Source: Bacteroidota bacterium
GTDB taxonomy: Bacteria > Bacteroidota > Bacteroidia > Bacteroidales > F082
Direction of reading: 5' to 3'
Length of the DNA: 64,000 nucleotides
Assembly (NCBI GenBank): GCA_016845175.1
Contig: JAERTD010000040.1
Coordinates: 124,001 to 188,000 of the forward strand
Shown: piece after piece, positions 1 to 7,178 of the stretch
Layout: every line of letters begins with the position of its first letter
Numbering within the stretch: position 1 is the first letter of the stretch
Translations under genes and position numbers: made by a program
The notes under the pieces: generated by a model
The model's input: only the letters and a program-made list of their open reading frames with translations
Databases searched by the model: none
Told to the model about the DNA's origin: nothing

Positions 1-1
1 G

Positions 2-196
2 GCTGCTTTCTTCAATGACCTGAAAGCATCCGATGCCATGGGAGCGCAATTGGCAGTAAATTACGGGAAACGTTCCAAAGCCATTGGTGAAAAGTTGGTT
101 TCCGATAAGGTTGCCCACAACATTGATGATGTAAATACGGTTATGCTCACAGGCTTCTTCCATGCCTACGGACCAGTAAATAACTTCTTTGATTAA
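2..196 (+). CDS. C-terminal end of an unidentified protein (cut by window edge)
   Basis: An open frame enters from the left edge and ends at TAA 194-196, giving 64 residues that finish in HAYGPVNNFFD. It lies 17 bases before the thiolase start on the same strand, so it is probably the upstream gene of the same transcript. Context suggests an enzyme of acyl-CoA metabolism. The fragment shows no motif I can assign to a family, so no function is given. Confidence 0.7.
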   Translation, partial: AAFFNDLKASDAMGAQLAVNYGKRSKAIGEKLVSDKVAHNIDDVNTVMLTGFFHAYGPVNNFFD

Positions 197-213
197 TTTT
201 AAAACGCAGAAAA

Positions 214-1449
214 ATGAGACGAAAAGTATATATGACAGCGGGTTATAACACCATTTCAATGGGTACTGGCCGAAAAGAATTTCATCCAAAAAAAGCCCGT
301 CCAGGCATTGAGCATTATATCAAAGAAGCCGGACAGGGAACACTGGATCAAATCGGAGGAGCTGATAAAGTAGATGAAACGGCCATTGGAAATTTTATGG
401 CTGCACGTTTTAATAAGCAAGCCAACCTGCCTGGTTTTGCACCCATGATAGATGAAGGCTTGCAATGGAAACCTGCCATCAGTGTTGAAGGTGCCTGTGG
501 ATCCGGAGGCCTGGCCCTGATGTCAGGTATTAGATCTGTTCTTGCAGAGACTGCAGAGGTAGTGCTTGCTCTTGGTGTTGAAGTTCAGAACACTGTGAAA
601 GCCATTTATGGAGCTGATATTCTTGCGGGTGCCGGCTGGTATCAAAAACGTAAGAACGGCCATGCCTATTTCTTCCCGGGTCAGTTTAGTGACCGTGCCG
701 GTGCCTATTATGAAAAATTCGGAACGGAAAAGGCACGCGCAGGCATGAAAAGATGGTTCCGCAATGCCATGGAAAATGCACGTTTGGATCCAACTGCTCA
801 GGAATACCACAACAAAGTAGCTGATTTGGATGCCCTCTATGACAAACTAAAGCCCAACGGAGCAGCTTTTGTAGACAATCTGAATGTGCTGGATTGCTCC
901 AAAGTATCCGATGGTGCTTCAGCCATCGCTATTTGTTCAGAAGAAGGCTTGAAACGCATGGGTGTCGATAAAAAAGATGCTGTAGAAATCCTCGGATTCG
1001 GACATGTGATTCGCAATATTACTGATGATCCTGCCGACCCAACAGAATTACAAACCATCAAAAAAGCAGCTCATCAGGCCATGGAAGATGCCGGTGTTAC
1101 CATCGATCAAATAGGCACCATTGAAACCCACGACTGTTTCTCCATTGCCGGGGTTTTGGCAACAGAGGCCTTGGGTTTGGCAGCCAAAGGTGAGGGTGCT
1201 GATTATGTGGCAGCAGGTAATACGGCTCGTGACGGTTCCATGCCCATGAATACCACAGGAGGACTGATTGGTTGGGGACACCCCACGGGAGGAACAGGAG
1301 TTCACCAGGCAGTTACCATCTGGCAACAACTTACCGGGAAAGCCGGTGATGCTCAAATCGAAATTGATGATGACCGCCCTTATGGCATGACTATAAACAT
1401 GGGTGGTGACGATGTGACTGTGATTTCCATTGTTTATAAACGAGGATAA
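214..1449 (+). CDS. SCP2-type thiolase family protein
   Basis: A 411-residue thiolase-fold protein. The nucleophilic cysteine is in GACGSGG (Cys95), the late glycine-rich loop is GHPTGGTG (353-360), and an HDCF motif sits at 304-307. Classical degradative thiolases carry the second catalytic cysteine in a C-terminal CxG loop. Here that loop reads NMGGDD and has no cysteine. SCP2-type thiolases instead use the cysteine of HDCF, so this protein fits that subfamily. Expected chemistry is acyl-CoA condensation or thiolysis in the cytoplasm, but the substrate cannot be read from sequence. It probably shares a transcript with the truncated gene upstream and is closed by the hairpin at 1470-1499. 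Family call is confident; physiological direction is open. Confidence 0.85.
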   Translation: MRRKVYMTAGYNTISMGTGRKEFHPKKARPGIEHYIKEAGQGTLDQIGGADKVDETAIGNFMAARFNKQANLPGFAPMIDEGLQWKPAISVEGACGSGGLALMSGIRSVLAETAEVVLALGVEVQNTVKAIYGADILAGAGWYQKRKNGHAYFFPGQFSDRAGAYYEKFGTEKARAGMKRWFRNAMENARLDPTAQEYHNKVADLDALYDKLKPNGAAFVDNLNVLDCSKVSDGASAIAICSEEGLKRMGVDKKDAVEILGFGHVIRNITDDPADPTELQTIKKAAHQAMEDAGVTIDQIGTIETHDCFSIAGVLATEALGLAAKGEGADYVAAGNTARDGSMPMNTTGGLIGWGHPTGGTGVHQAVTIWQQLTGKAGDAQIEIDDDRPYGMTINMGGDDVTVISIVYKRG

Positions 1450-1469
1450 GTAACAATAAACCTACTATT

Positions 1470-1503
1470 AAAAGCCCCGGCAGTTTTGTCGGGGCTTTTG
1501 CTT
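1470..1503. terminator. Bidirectional intrinsic terminator between thiolase and yjbQ
   Basis: A 10-base perfect inverted repeat (AAAAGCCCCG / CGGGGCTTTT) with a 10-base loop. A-runs and T-runs on both sides let it serve both convergent genes. Confidence 0.85.
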
Positions 1504-1908
1504 TTAGGTTGAAGTTATGGTCAAAATGATGGATCGTTGGTTCCGTGGGCCATCAAATTCACATAAAAAGATATTTTGCCAGGTAGACAATCCCATACTT
1601 CCATTGATGATGGGAATACTTTCCTGAGGACCCACCAATCCTGCTTTCAGATGCGCATCCCCGTTGCCATCCTGTGCATCATGCAACCACACACCATTGG
1701 GTATCATTTTCTTCAATAAGTTCACCACATCCATCTGTACTGAATCGTCCCAGTTTTCCTGTATCATAATTCCGGCAGTCGCCCCTTGTACATAAACATT
1801 GATAATTCCGCTATTTATTCCGGATTGACTAACGAATTTTTCAACCTGATGGGTAATGTCATATAAACCGTTGTGTTTGTGGGTGGGGACCTTTAAAGTT
1901 GTCTGCAT
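1504..1908 (-). CDS. yjbQ: YjbQ/UPF0047 family protein
   Basis: A 134-residue protein of the compact UPF0047 fold. The C-terminal half carries the family pattern NGDAHLKAGLVGP, then GSMGLSTWQNIFLCEFDGPR, matching the usual GNADAHLK...GxWQ..xxCEFDGPR layout. Some members can replace ThiE thiamine-phosphate synthase in vivo, but the normal role is unsettled and there are no thiamine genes nearby. It is a single-gene unit, convergent with the thiolase. A TAnnTTTG box lies just upstream of its ATG. Confidence 0.85.
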   Translation of the reverse strand: MQTTLKVPTHKHNGLYDITHQVEKFVSQSGINSGIINVYVQGATAGIMIQENWDDSVQMDVVNLLKKMIPNGVWLHDAQDGNGDAHLKAGLVGPQESIPIINGSMGLSTWQNIFLCEFDGPRNQRSIILTITST

Positions 1909-1927
1909 AAAACATCTGTTTCTAGCT

Positions 1928-1935
1928 CAAAAATA
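1928..1935 (-). promoter_or_regulatory. -7 box (TATTTTTG) upstream of yjbQ
   Basis: Reads TATTTTTG on the minus strand, 19 bases before the yjbQ ATG, matching the Bacteroidota TAnnTTTG element. No clear -33 TTTG was found. Confidence 0.45.
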
Positions 1936-2085
1936 CGAAATCATATTTTTCGTTGTTCTATGTGTTGCAAGGGCTTTTGTTGCAAGAAGCATAAAGGCTT
2001 CAGAAATATTTTCATTTTTTTCAATTCAATTGCGACCCTGGCACAATTCTTTTGTCATTATATTGCAGAAAAAGCTTGGTAACGG

Positions 2086-2637
2086 GTGGAAGTTCAGACG
2101 GACATACATAAAGACCTGATAGAAAAGAGTAAGAAGGGCGTGAGTGCTGCACAGTATAAGCTATACAGTTTATATGCCAAGGCTATGTACAATACTTGTT
2201 ATCGTATGATGCATAGCAAGGAGACGGCTGAGGATATGCTGCAGGAGGCTTTCACCGATGCATTCATGAAGTTAAAATCATTCAGGTATGAATCAACTTT
2301 TGGCGCCTGGCTGAAAAGAATAACGGTTAACAAATGCATTAATGAGATAAAAAGAAAAAAACTGGAACTGGCATTCATGGATGATTTAAGTCCCTTTGGT
2401 GAAAAGGCAGACGAAGAGGTGCAGTCGGATGGTCTGAGTGTTCAAGCCATCAAGCAGGTACTTCCTCAACTACCCTCAGGAAACAGGATGATATTTACAC
2501 TTTACCTGTTGGAAGGATATGATCACCGTGAGATATCCAGCATATTGAACATCAGCGAATCCAATTCCAAATCTCAGTATATGAGAGCGAAAAGGAAGAT
2601 ACGAGAACTACTAAACACAAGGCTATATGAAAACTGA
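2086..2637 (+). CDS. ECF-type RNA polymerase sigma factor
   Basis: 183 residues with sigma region 2 around 25-90 (AEDMLQEAFTDAF, then TFGAWLKRITVNKCINEIKRKK) and region 4 around 125-180 (LPSGNRMIFTLYLLEGYDHREISSILNIS, a helix-turn-helix). This is the usual size and layout of Bacteroidota ECF sigma factors. The start is GTG at 2086; no ATG lies close by in frame before region 2. The downstream membrane protein overlaps by 11 bases and is the likely anti-sigma partner. The genes that follow encode envelope proteins, so an envelope-stress role is inferred, and autoregulation is plausible. Confidence 0.88.
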   Translation: MEVQTDIHKDLIEKSKKGVSAAQYKLYSLYAKAMYNTCYRMMHSKETAEDMLQEAFTDAFMKLKSFRYESTFGAWLKRITVNKCINEIKRKKLELAFMDDLSPFGEKADEEVQSDGLSVQAIKQVLPQLPSGNRMIFTLYLLEGYDHREISSILNISESNSKSQYMRAKRKIRELLNTRLYEN

Positions 2638-3187
2638 TCAACTGGAACAATTTGTAAGAGATCATCGGGAAGATTTTGATGATATGATCCCTGATCCAGG
2701 TTTATGGAATCAGGTGGATCTGCCAGAAAAGCCTACGGTAAAAATGAATTGGAGAACCATTGGCCTGAGAGTGGCTGCAGGGGTGATCATCTTTATTTCT
2801 GCCTATTATTTTCATGATTTCGTAGACCAGCGTCAGGACAACCGAATGGCTAATAATGAAGCCATATTTGAAAACGAAGCCTATCAGAAACTAATGGAAG
2901 CTGAGGTGTATTACACCACACAAATTGACTACAAAAAGGATGAGTTGTTCAAACAAACCAGTGCACATCCAAAACTCCGCGATGTGATCCTTGAAGAATT
3001 AACAGACCTCGACAAAGTATTGGCTGAACTAAAAGCTGATTTGAACGATAACGCCGCCAATGAAGAAGTTGTTGAGGCAATGATACAGAACTATCGACTG
3101 AAATTAAGAGTACTAGAAGAAATACTGTCGCAGTTACAAACACCCGAAGAAAATGAAAAAGATGAAGCTAAGACTGTTGCTATGTAA
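2627..3187 (+). CDS. Putative anti-sigma factor, single-pass membrane protein
   Basis: 186 residues. An acidic cytoplasmic N-terminus (about 1-43) precedes one transmembrane helix at about 46-64, followed by a charged, helical, probably periplasmic part with coiled-coil character (100-170). It has no zinc anti-sigma motif, so the assignment rests on position. It overlaps the sigma gene by 11 bases and has the right topology. The tail overlaps the next gene by 35 bases. Sequence similarity to known anti-sigma families is not obvious to me. Confidence 0.6.
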   Translation: MKTDQLEQFVRDHREDFDDMIPDPGLWNQVDLPEKPTVKMNWRTIGLRVAAGVIIFISAYYFHDFVDQRQDNRMANNEAIFENEAYQKLMEAEVYYTTQIDYKKDELFKQTSAHPKLRDVILEELTDLDKVLAELKADLNDNAANEEVVEAMIQNYRLKLRVLEEILSQLQTPEENEKDEAKTVAM

Positions 3188-4265
3188 ATTTCTGCTGGCT
3201 ATAGGTTTGCTGTCTGGTCCAATTTTGATGGCACAAACTTTTGAGAAAAGCCGCAGTGTATCCCGGTCCTTTGCTGTTGATGACAACACCGAAGTACAGA
3301 TTATTAATAAGTATGGCAATATACATCTGTTGCCCTGGGATCAGGATTCGGTTCGATTTGATATCGAACTGAAGGTGATATCAACCAAGCAATCGAAGCT
3401 CGACAAAACCTTCGATTATATTGATTTTGATTTCAGAGCCTCAAGATATTATGTCATTGCTCAGACCATTTTTCAGGGAAAGACCGCCTTTTGGACCGAG
3501 GTAACCGATCTTGCCAGTACCATTTTCTCAAGTGGAACAAAAACAGAAATTGACTACACTGTGTATCTGCCAGAAGATATTTATCTAAGAGCAGAATTAA
3601 AATTTGGAAATATATATGCTACCGATCATAGCGGAAGATTGTTCCTGAAAATCTCCAATGGCGATTTGAAAGCCCATGCCTTAACAGGAGAAACCCAATT
3701 GGATATTGAGTTTGGAAATGCCAATATTTATGAGTTTTCAGAAGGAAAAATTTCATCCCGGTACGCAGAGATTTCCATCGAAACATGTGGGCCAATCAAT
3801 ATTTCCAGTAAATCTACACAGTGGGAAATCGAAACCGCTGAGTCACTGATGTTGGAATCCTATCGCGATCGCTATACCATTGGTAAGATTGGAAGCATTA
3901 CAGGAAGTACATCGGTAAGTGAAACCAAAATCGAACGCATCACTCAAAAAGTTGATTTGAAAACAAATTATGGAGATATCCGCGTGGAAGGTTTTGGAGA
4001 TGATAATCAGGCATGCACACTGAACTCTACTTATACAGATATAAACCTTTATCTGGAAAGACACCTGAACTATAAACTCGACATCAGCTATACAGACCGT
4101 ACAGTCCTTAGTTACCCCTCTGGTATAGATACTCCTGAAGTAGAAAATGTTAATGGAGATAAGGCCCGTAAAAGGGTGAGCTTTAGTGTTGGCGACTCCG
4201 GGTTTGAAGCCATACCTGTTCGAATCAATGCCACAGATGGTAATATTTTTCTAAGAATGAAGTAA
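3153..4265 (+). CDS. Secreted DUF4097-like repetitive protein
   Basis: 370 residues with an N-terminal signal peptide (hydrophobic 6-24, cleavage probably after MAQ near 28). The mature part is rich in short beta-strand units such as YGNIHLLPW, FGNIYATD, NGDLKAHA, FGNANIYEF and YGDIRVEGF. This pattern is typical of DUF4097/DUF4098 proteins, which are expected to form a right-handed beta-solenoid. The start overlaps the anti-sigma gene by 35 bases; a second ATG three codons later is equally possible. It sits in the sigma-factor operon, before a GIN lipoprotein with similar predicted architecture. The function is not established for the family. Confidence 0.7.
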   Translation: MKKMKLRLLLCKFLLAIGLLSGPILMAQTFEKSRSVSRSFAVDDNTEVQIINKYGNIHLLPWDQDSVRFDIELKVISTKQSKLDKTFDYIDFDFRASRYYVIAQTIFQGKTAFWTEVTDLASTIFSSGTKTEIDYTVYLPEDIYLRAELKFGNIYATDHSGRLFLKISNGDLKAHALTGETQLDIEFGNANIYEFSEGKISSRYAEISIETCGPINISSKSTQWEIETAESLMLESYRDRYTIGKIGSITGSTSVSETKIERITQKVDLKTNYGDIRVEGFGDDNQACTLNSTYTDINLYLERHLNYKLDISYTDRTVLSYPSGIDTPEVENVNGDKARKRVSFSVGDSGFEAIPVRINATDGNIFLRMK

Positions 4266-4322
4266 AATTGCAACCCCTCATTTTTTCTTTTGTCATTGAG
4301 GGAAACTTAAATATAAAATATC

Positions 4323-5090
4323 ATGAAAACCATAAAATCATATAGCATTCTCTTCTTGTTCCTGGTTGCCATACTTGCCGCCTCCTGTGGAAAGGATAAT
4401 ATCCAAGGTGATCAAAATGTGGTGAAGGAAACCCGAATGCAGGTAGCCTTCAATGAGGTCATCAATGATGGCTCCTTCAATGTGTTCTATGCCCACGATA
4501 CTGCCTACCGTATCATTATCGAGGCCGAATCCAATCTGATCCCACACATCAGAACGATTGTCAACAGCCGTTCGCTGGAAATTGATACCAGGGAAAATCT
4601 AAATCCCAATTATCCCATTAATATCTATGTGACTTCTCCTGACATTGATGGTTTAATCCTCAACGGTTCAGGACTGTTAAGTGCTGATAGTGTCAATACC
4701 ACAGAATTGAGTGTTCAACTCAGTGGTTCAGGCCGTATTGACGGTGTGTTTTACACCAACTTATTGGGACTGGGAATAAGTGGTTCGGGAACTATAAATG
4801 CTGCTGCTTATACCACCCAGATTGATACCCGTATTAGTGGTTCAGGAAATGTGGATATCAGTGGTACAGCCGATAAAGGCTTTATGAAAATCAGTGGTTC
4901 AGGCCATATAGGAGCCTATAATCTGGTTCAGGAAAGAGGTGAAGTTGTGATCAGTGGATCCGGTAATGTATATGTAACGGTCATGGACTATCTTAAGGTG
5001 GATATTTCAGGAAGCGGTTCGGTTTACTATAGAGGTAACCCGGTCATCGAAACTAATATCTCTGGTTCGGGTTCAATTTACAACTACTAA
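4323..5090 (+). CDS. Lipoprotein with head GIN domain (DUF2807)
   Basis: 255 residues. A lipoprotein signal ends in LAASC with Cys22 as the lipidated residue. From about 40 onward it follows the GIN domain pattern (FNVFYAHDTAYRIIIEAESNLI), then an (I/L)SGSG(x)(I/V) motif repeated eight times at residues 114, 134, 153, 172, 191, 211, 229 and 247, a period of 18-20 residues expected for a beta-solenoid. It is probably anchored at the outer membrane. Its role is unknown; the Pfam name 'putative auto-transporter adhesin' is only a label. It lies 57 bases after the DUF4097-like gene in the sigma operon. Confidence 0.85.
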   Translation: MKTIKSYSILFLFLVAILAASCGKDNIQGDQNVVKETRMQVAFNEVINDGSFNVFYAHDTAYRIIIEAESNLIPHIRTIVNSRSLEIDTRENLNPNYPINIYVTSPDIDGLILNGSGLLSADSVNTTELSVQLSGSGRIDGVFYTNLLGLGISGSGTINAAAYTTQIDTRISGSGNVDISGTADKGFMKISGSGHIGAYNLVQERGEVVISGSGNVYVTVMDYLKVDISGSGSVYYRGNPVIETNISGSGSIYNY

Positions 5091-5100
5091 TTTCTGACAC

Positions 5101-5607
5101 ATGATTCGTTTTATATTGGTTTTTATTGTTTGCATCGCCTTCATAACAGCAAGGGCCCAGTATATTGAAAAGCAGGTAGGACTAAGAATTGGTGCAACAA
5201 GTGGTATTTCTGCCAAAGTAATTAAAAACGACCGTCAGGCCTATGAAGGTATTGTGGCCCTGCGGCAGGGTGGTATCCAGATTTATGGCTTGATAGAATC
5301 ATACCGACCACTGATGATTGATTTTAAACATGATTTACGAATATATTTCGGGGGAGGTGGTCACCTGGGCTTTGTGAATGGAAAATACAAAAGCCGTTGG
5401 TGGTATAATCCTTCCGGAGGAGCTGAAGATTACAGGGTTTCAGGTGCAGTAATTGGTATTGATGGAATTATCGGAGGGAGCTATCATTTTCGTGGCTTCC
5501 CCATGTCAGTGGGCATTGAATCAAAACCATTTCTCGAGTTGCAGGCCTTTCAACATCTTGTTTTTGATCCCCTATGTATGGCATTTTTCCTCAAATGGAC
5601 ATTATAA
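5101..5607 (+). CDS. Putative outer-membrane beta-barrel protein
   Basis: 168 residues with a signal peptide (hydrophobic 3-17, cleavage probably after ARA or ARAQ). The mature part alternates hydrophobic and polar residues with Gly/Tyr-rich turns (VGLRIGATSGISAKV, IYFGGGGHLGFVNGKY) and ends in a strand with terminal hydrophobic residues (FFLKWTL). A small barrel is inferred from this pattern only. It starts 10 bases after the GIN lipoprotein stop and is probably co-transcribed. Confidence 0.65.
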   Translation: MIRFILVFIVCIAFITARAQYIEKQVGLRIGATSGISAKVIKNDRQAYEGIVALRQGGIQIYGLIESYRPLMIDFKHDLRIYFGGGGHLGFVNGKYKSRWWYNPSGGAEDYRVSGAVIGIDGIIGGSYHFRGFPMSVGIESKPFLELQAFQHLVFDPLCMAFFLKWTL

Positions 5608-5636
5608 ACAGAATAAACATTATTAATTCAATAGAT

Positions 5637-6299
5637 ATGAAAACTAAAGTACTTCTTTCAATCGTAATGATCATGGCAGTCGCAACTATGAGCTTTGCTC
5701 AGGAAGACACCATGAGAACCCTCTTCAATAAGCCCAATACACCTGTTGATCATGGTGGATATCTGGCTTTTACTTTTGGTTACACCCAGATCGACAACCA
5801 GGATGCTGTGAATCTTGGAGGCCGTATTGGCTGGTTAATCAATCACCGTTTTACACTGGGTTTGGCCGGTTATGGATATTACAACAACCTGCACAAAACA
5901 AAGAATTCTGCTCCCCATGAGTATGCCATTAGTGGTGGTTACGGCGGTTTGTTTATCGAACCCATCGTAAAACCATTTGCTCCGGTACATGTATCTTTCC
6001 CTGTAATTTTTGGTGTGGGAGGAGCTGCTGCCACAAAGAAAGACATTTGGGAAGACAATTATGATAACAACTACAACTATGACTCTGATGTCTATCTGGT
6101 GTTTGAACCAGGTGTAGATGTGGAATTTAATATTCTAAAGTACTTCAGATTGGCAGTAGGAGCTTCTTATAGACTGACCAACGGGGTTAATTTGGAATAC
6201 CAATATTATAATGGCGCTGTACCCCAAACACAAATTGTATCGAAAGATGCTCTGGACTCATTCACAGTAAATATGAGTTTGAAATTTGGTATGTTTTAA
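5637..6299 (+). CDS. Putative outer-membrane beta-barrel protein
   Basis: 220 residues from ATG 5637, chosen because it starts directly at a signal peptide (MKTKVLLSIVMIMAVATMSFAQ); an upstream in-frame ATG at 5574 overlaps the previous gene. The mature protein has the porin-like strand pattern (GYLAFTFGYTQIDNQ, GGRIGWLINHRFTLGLAGYGYY) and a phenylalanine-terminated last strand (NMSLKFGMF), as expected for BAM-inserted barrels. Last gene of the sigma operon; a terminator follows at once. Confidence 0.72.
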   Translation: MKTKVLLSIVMIMAVATMSFAQEDTMRTLFNKPNTPVDHGGYLAFTFGYTQIDNQDAVNLGGRIGWLINHRFTLGLAGYGYYNNLHKTKNSAPHEYAISGGYGGLFIEPIVKPFAPVHVSFPVIFGVGGAAATKKDIWEDNYDNNYNYDSDVYLVFEPGVDVEFNILKYFRLAVGASYRLTNGVNLEYQYYNGAVPQTQIVSKDALDSFTVNMSLKFGMF

Positions 6300-6321
6300 A
6301 GCAACCACAAGCAACATATTG

Positions 6322-6358
6322 AAAGGCTGGTCTTCATTTGAAGGCTGGCCTTTTTTTT
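6322..6358 (+). terminator. Intrinsic terminator after the ECF sigma operon
   Basis: AAAGGC (6322-6327) pairs with GCCTTT (6348-6353). The inner CTTC/GAAG stem has loop ATTT and the arm between is filled with G-U pairs, giving about 14 pairs followed by eight T. The arms also contain AAGGCTGG as a direct repeat. It overlaps the next promoter. Confidence 0.75.
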
Positions 6359-6367
6359 ATAACTTTG
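6337..6367 (+). promoter_or_regulatory. Bacteroidota-type promoter for elbB (TTTG-N19-TAACTTTG)
   Basis: TTTG at 6337-6340 and TAACTTTG at 6360-6367 are separated by 19 bases, an exact match to the TTTG-N19-21-TAnnTTTG consensus. Predicted start near 6374, leader about 40 bases. The -33 element lies inside the terminator hairpin. Confidence 0.7.
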
Positions 6368-6412
6368 GATTTGACATATTTTTAGGATTTCAACCCCCTT
6401 AATTACATCATC

Positions 6413-7072
6413 ATGGAAAAGAAAAAATTTGCCCTGGTATTGGCTGGCTGTGGCGTTTACGATGGAGCCGAAATTCATGAAGCAACCCTAAGTATGCTTG
6501 CCATTATGCGGCAAGGTGGCGAATACCAATGTTTTGCGCCGGACATTAAGCAACACCATGTAATCAATCATATCAATGGTGAAGAAATGAATGAAGAGCG
6601 AAATGTCTTGCTGGAGTCTGCAAGGATTGCCCGGGGAGATATCAAACCGCTAAGCGAATTTGACGGCAAACAATTTGATGCACTCGTTTTTCCCGGAGGA
6701 TTTGGGGCAGCCAAAAACCTATCAACGGTTGCCTTTGATGGTGCTGAAGCCACGGTCAATCCTGAAGTGGAACAAGCAGTAAAACAAATGGTAACGCTTA
6801 AAAAGCCCATCGGCGCCCTGTGTATTGCTCCTGCCTTTATTGCGAAAATACTGGGACAAGTGAATGTGACCATCGGTCAGGATGAAGGAACAGCACAGGC
6901 CATTGAAGCTATGGGTGCCACACATGTGGAAACTACTCATGGAGATGTGGTGGTAGATGAAGAAAACCTGGTGTTCACCACACCCTGTTATATGCTGGAT
7001 GCCACCATCCTTGATATCGATGATGGTGCCAGTAACCTTATTGATGCCATGACCAGTTGGATGGACAACTAG
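6413..7072 (+). CDS. elbB: ElbB family DJ-1/PfpI-fold protein
   Basis: 219 residues of the class I glutamine amidotransferase-like (DJ-1/PfpI) fold. The N-terminus ALVLAGCGVYDGAEIHEA is characteristic of ElbB, and GALCIAPA places the reactive cysteine at Cys137 on the nucleophile elbow. E. coli ElbB has weak glyoxalase activity and was linked genetically to isoprenoid production; its in vivo substrate is not known. The gene has its own promoter. The length matches the family (about 217-220). Confidence 0.88.
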   Translation: MEKKKFALVLAGCGVYDGAEIHEATLSMLAIMRQGGEYQCFAPDIKQHHVINHINGEEMNEERNVLLESARIARGDIKPLSEFDGKQFDALVFPGGFGAAKNLSTVAFDGAEATVNPEVEQAVKQMVTLKKPIGALCIAPAFIAKILGQVNVTIGQDEGTAQAIEAMGATHVETTHGDVVVDEENLVFTTPCYMLDATILDIDDGASNLIDAMTSWMDN

Positions 7073-7085
7073 AAGGATAGAATGA

Positions 7086-7178
7086 CTGATACTAACCAGT
7101 GATTGGCAGTATTACGAAGATCAAGAGGATGTCCTGAAAGGCCCTACTCATCACGCTAAAATAGGAAGCGTTTTATGA
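7086..7178 (+). other. Possible 30-codon reading frame coupled to the nitronate monooxygenase gene
   Basis: An open frame runs from CTG 7086 to TGA 7176-7178, encoding SDWQYYEDQEDVLKGP in its middle. The stop overlaps the ATG of the next gene (ATGA), the arrangement of coupled translation. There is no ATG start and no homologue I recognise. It may be a remnant, a leader peptide or chance. Confidence 0.25.

Noticed and set aside
2038..2056. TGGCACA... upstream of the sigma gene as a sigma-54 promoter
   Set aside because: The -24 half matches, but the -12 position is TTTT with no G or C, so the support is too weak.
1856..2119. 87-codon forward frame between yjbQ and the sigma gene
   Set aside because: It covers the start of yjbQ on the other strand and the start of the sigma gene, with a hydrophobic low-complexity product and no family pattern.
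4276..4303. CCCTCA/TGAGGG inverted repeat before the GIN lipoprotein gene
   Set aside because: Only six pairs with a 15-base loop and no T-run; it lies within an operon and could be chance.
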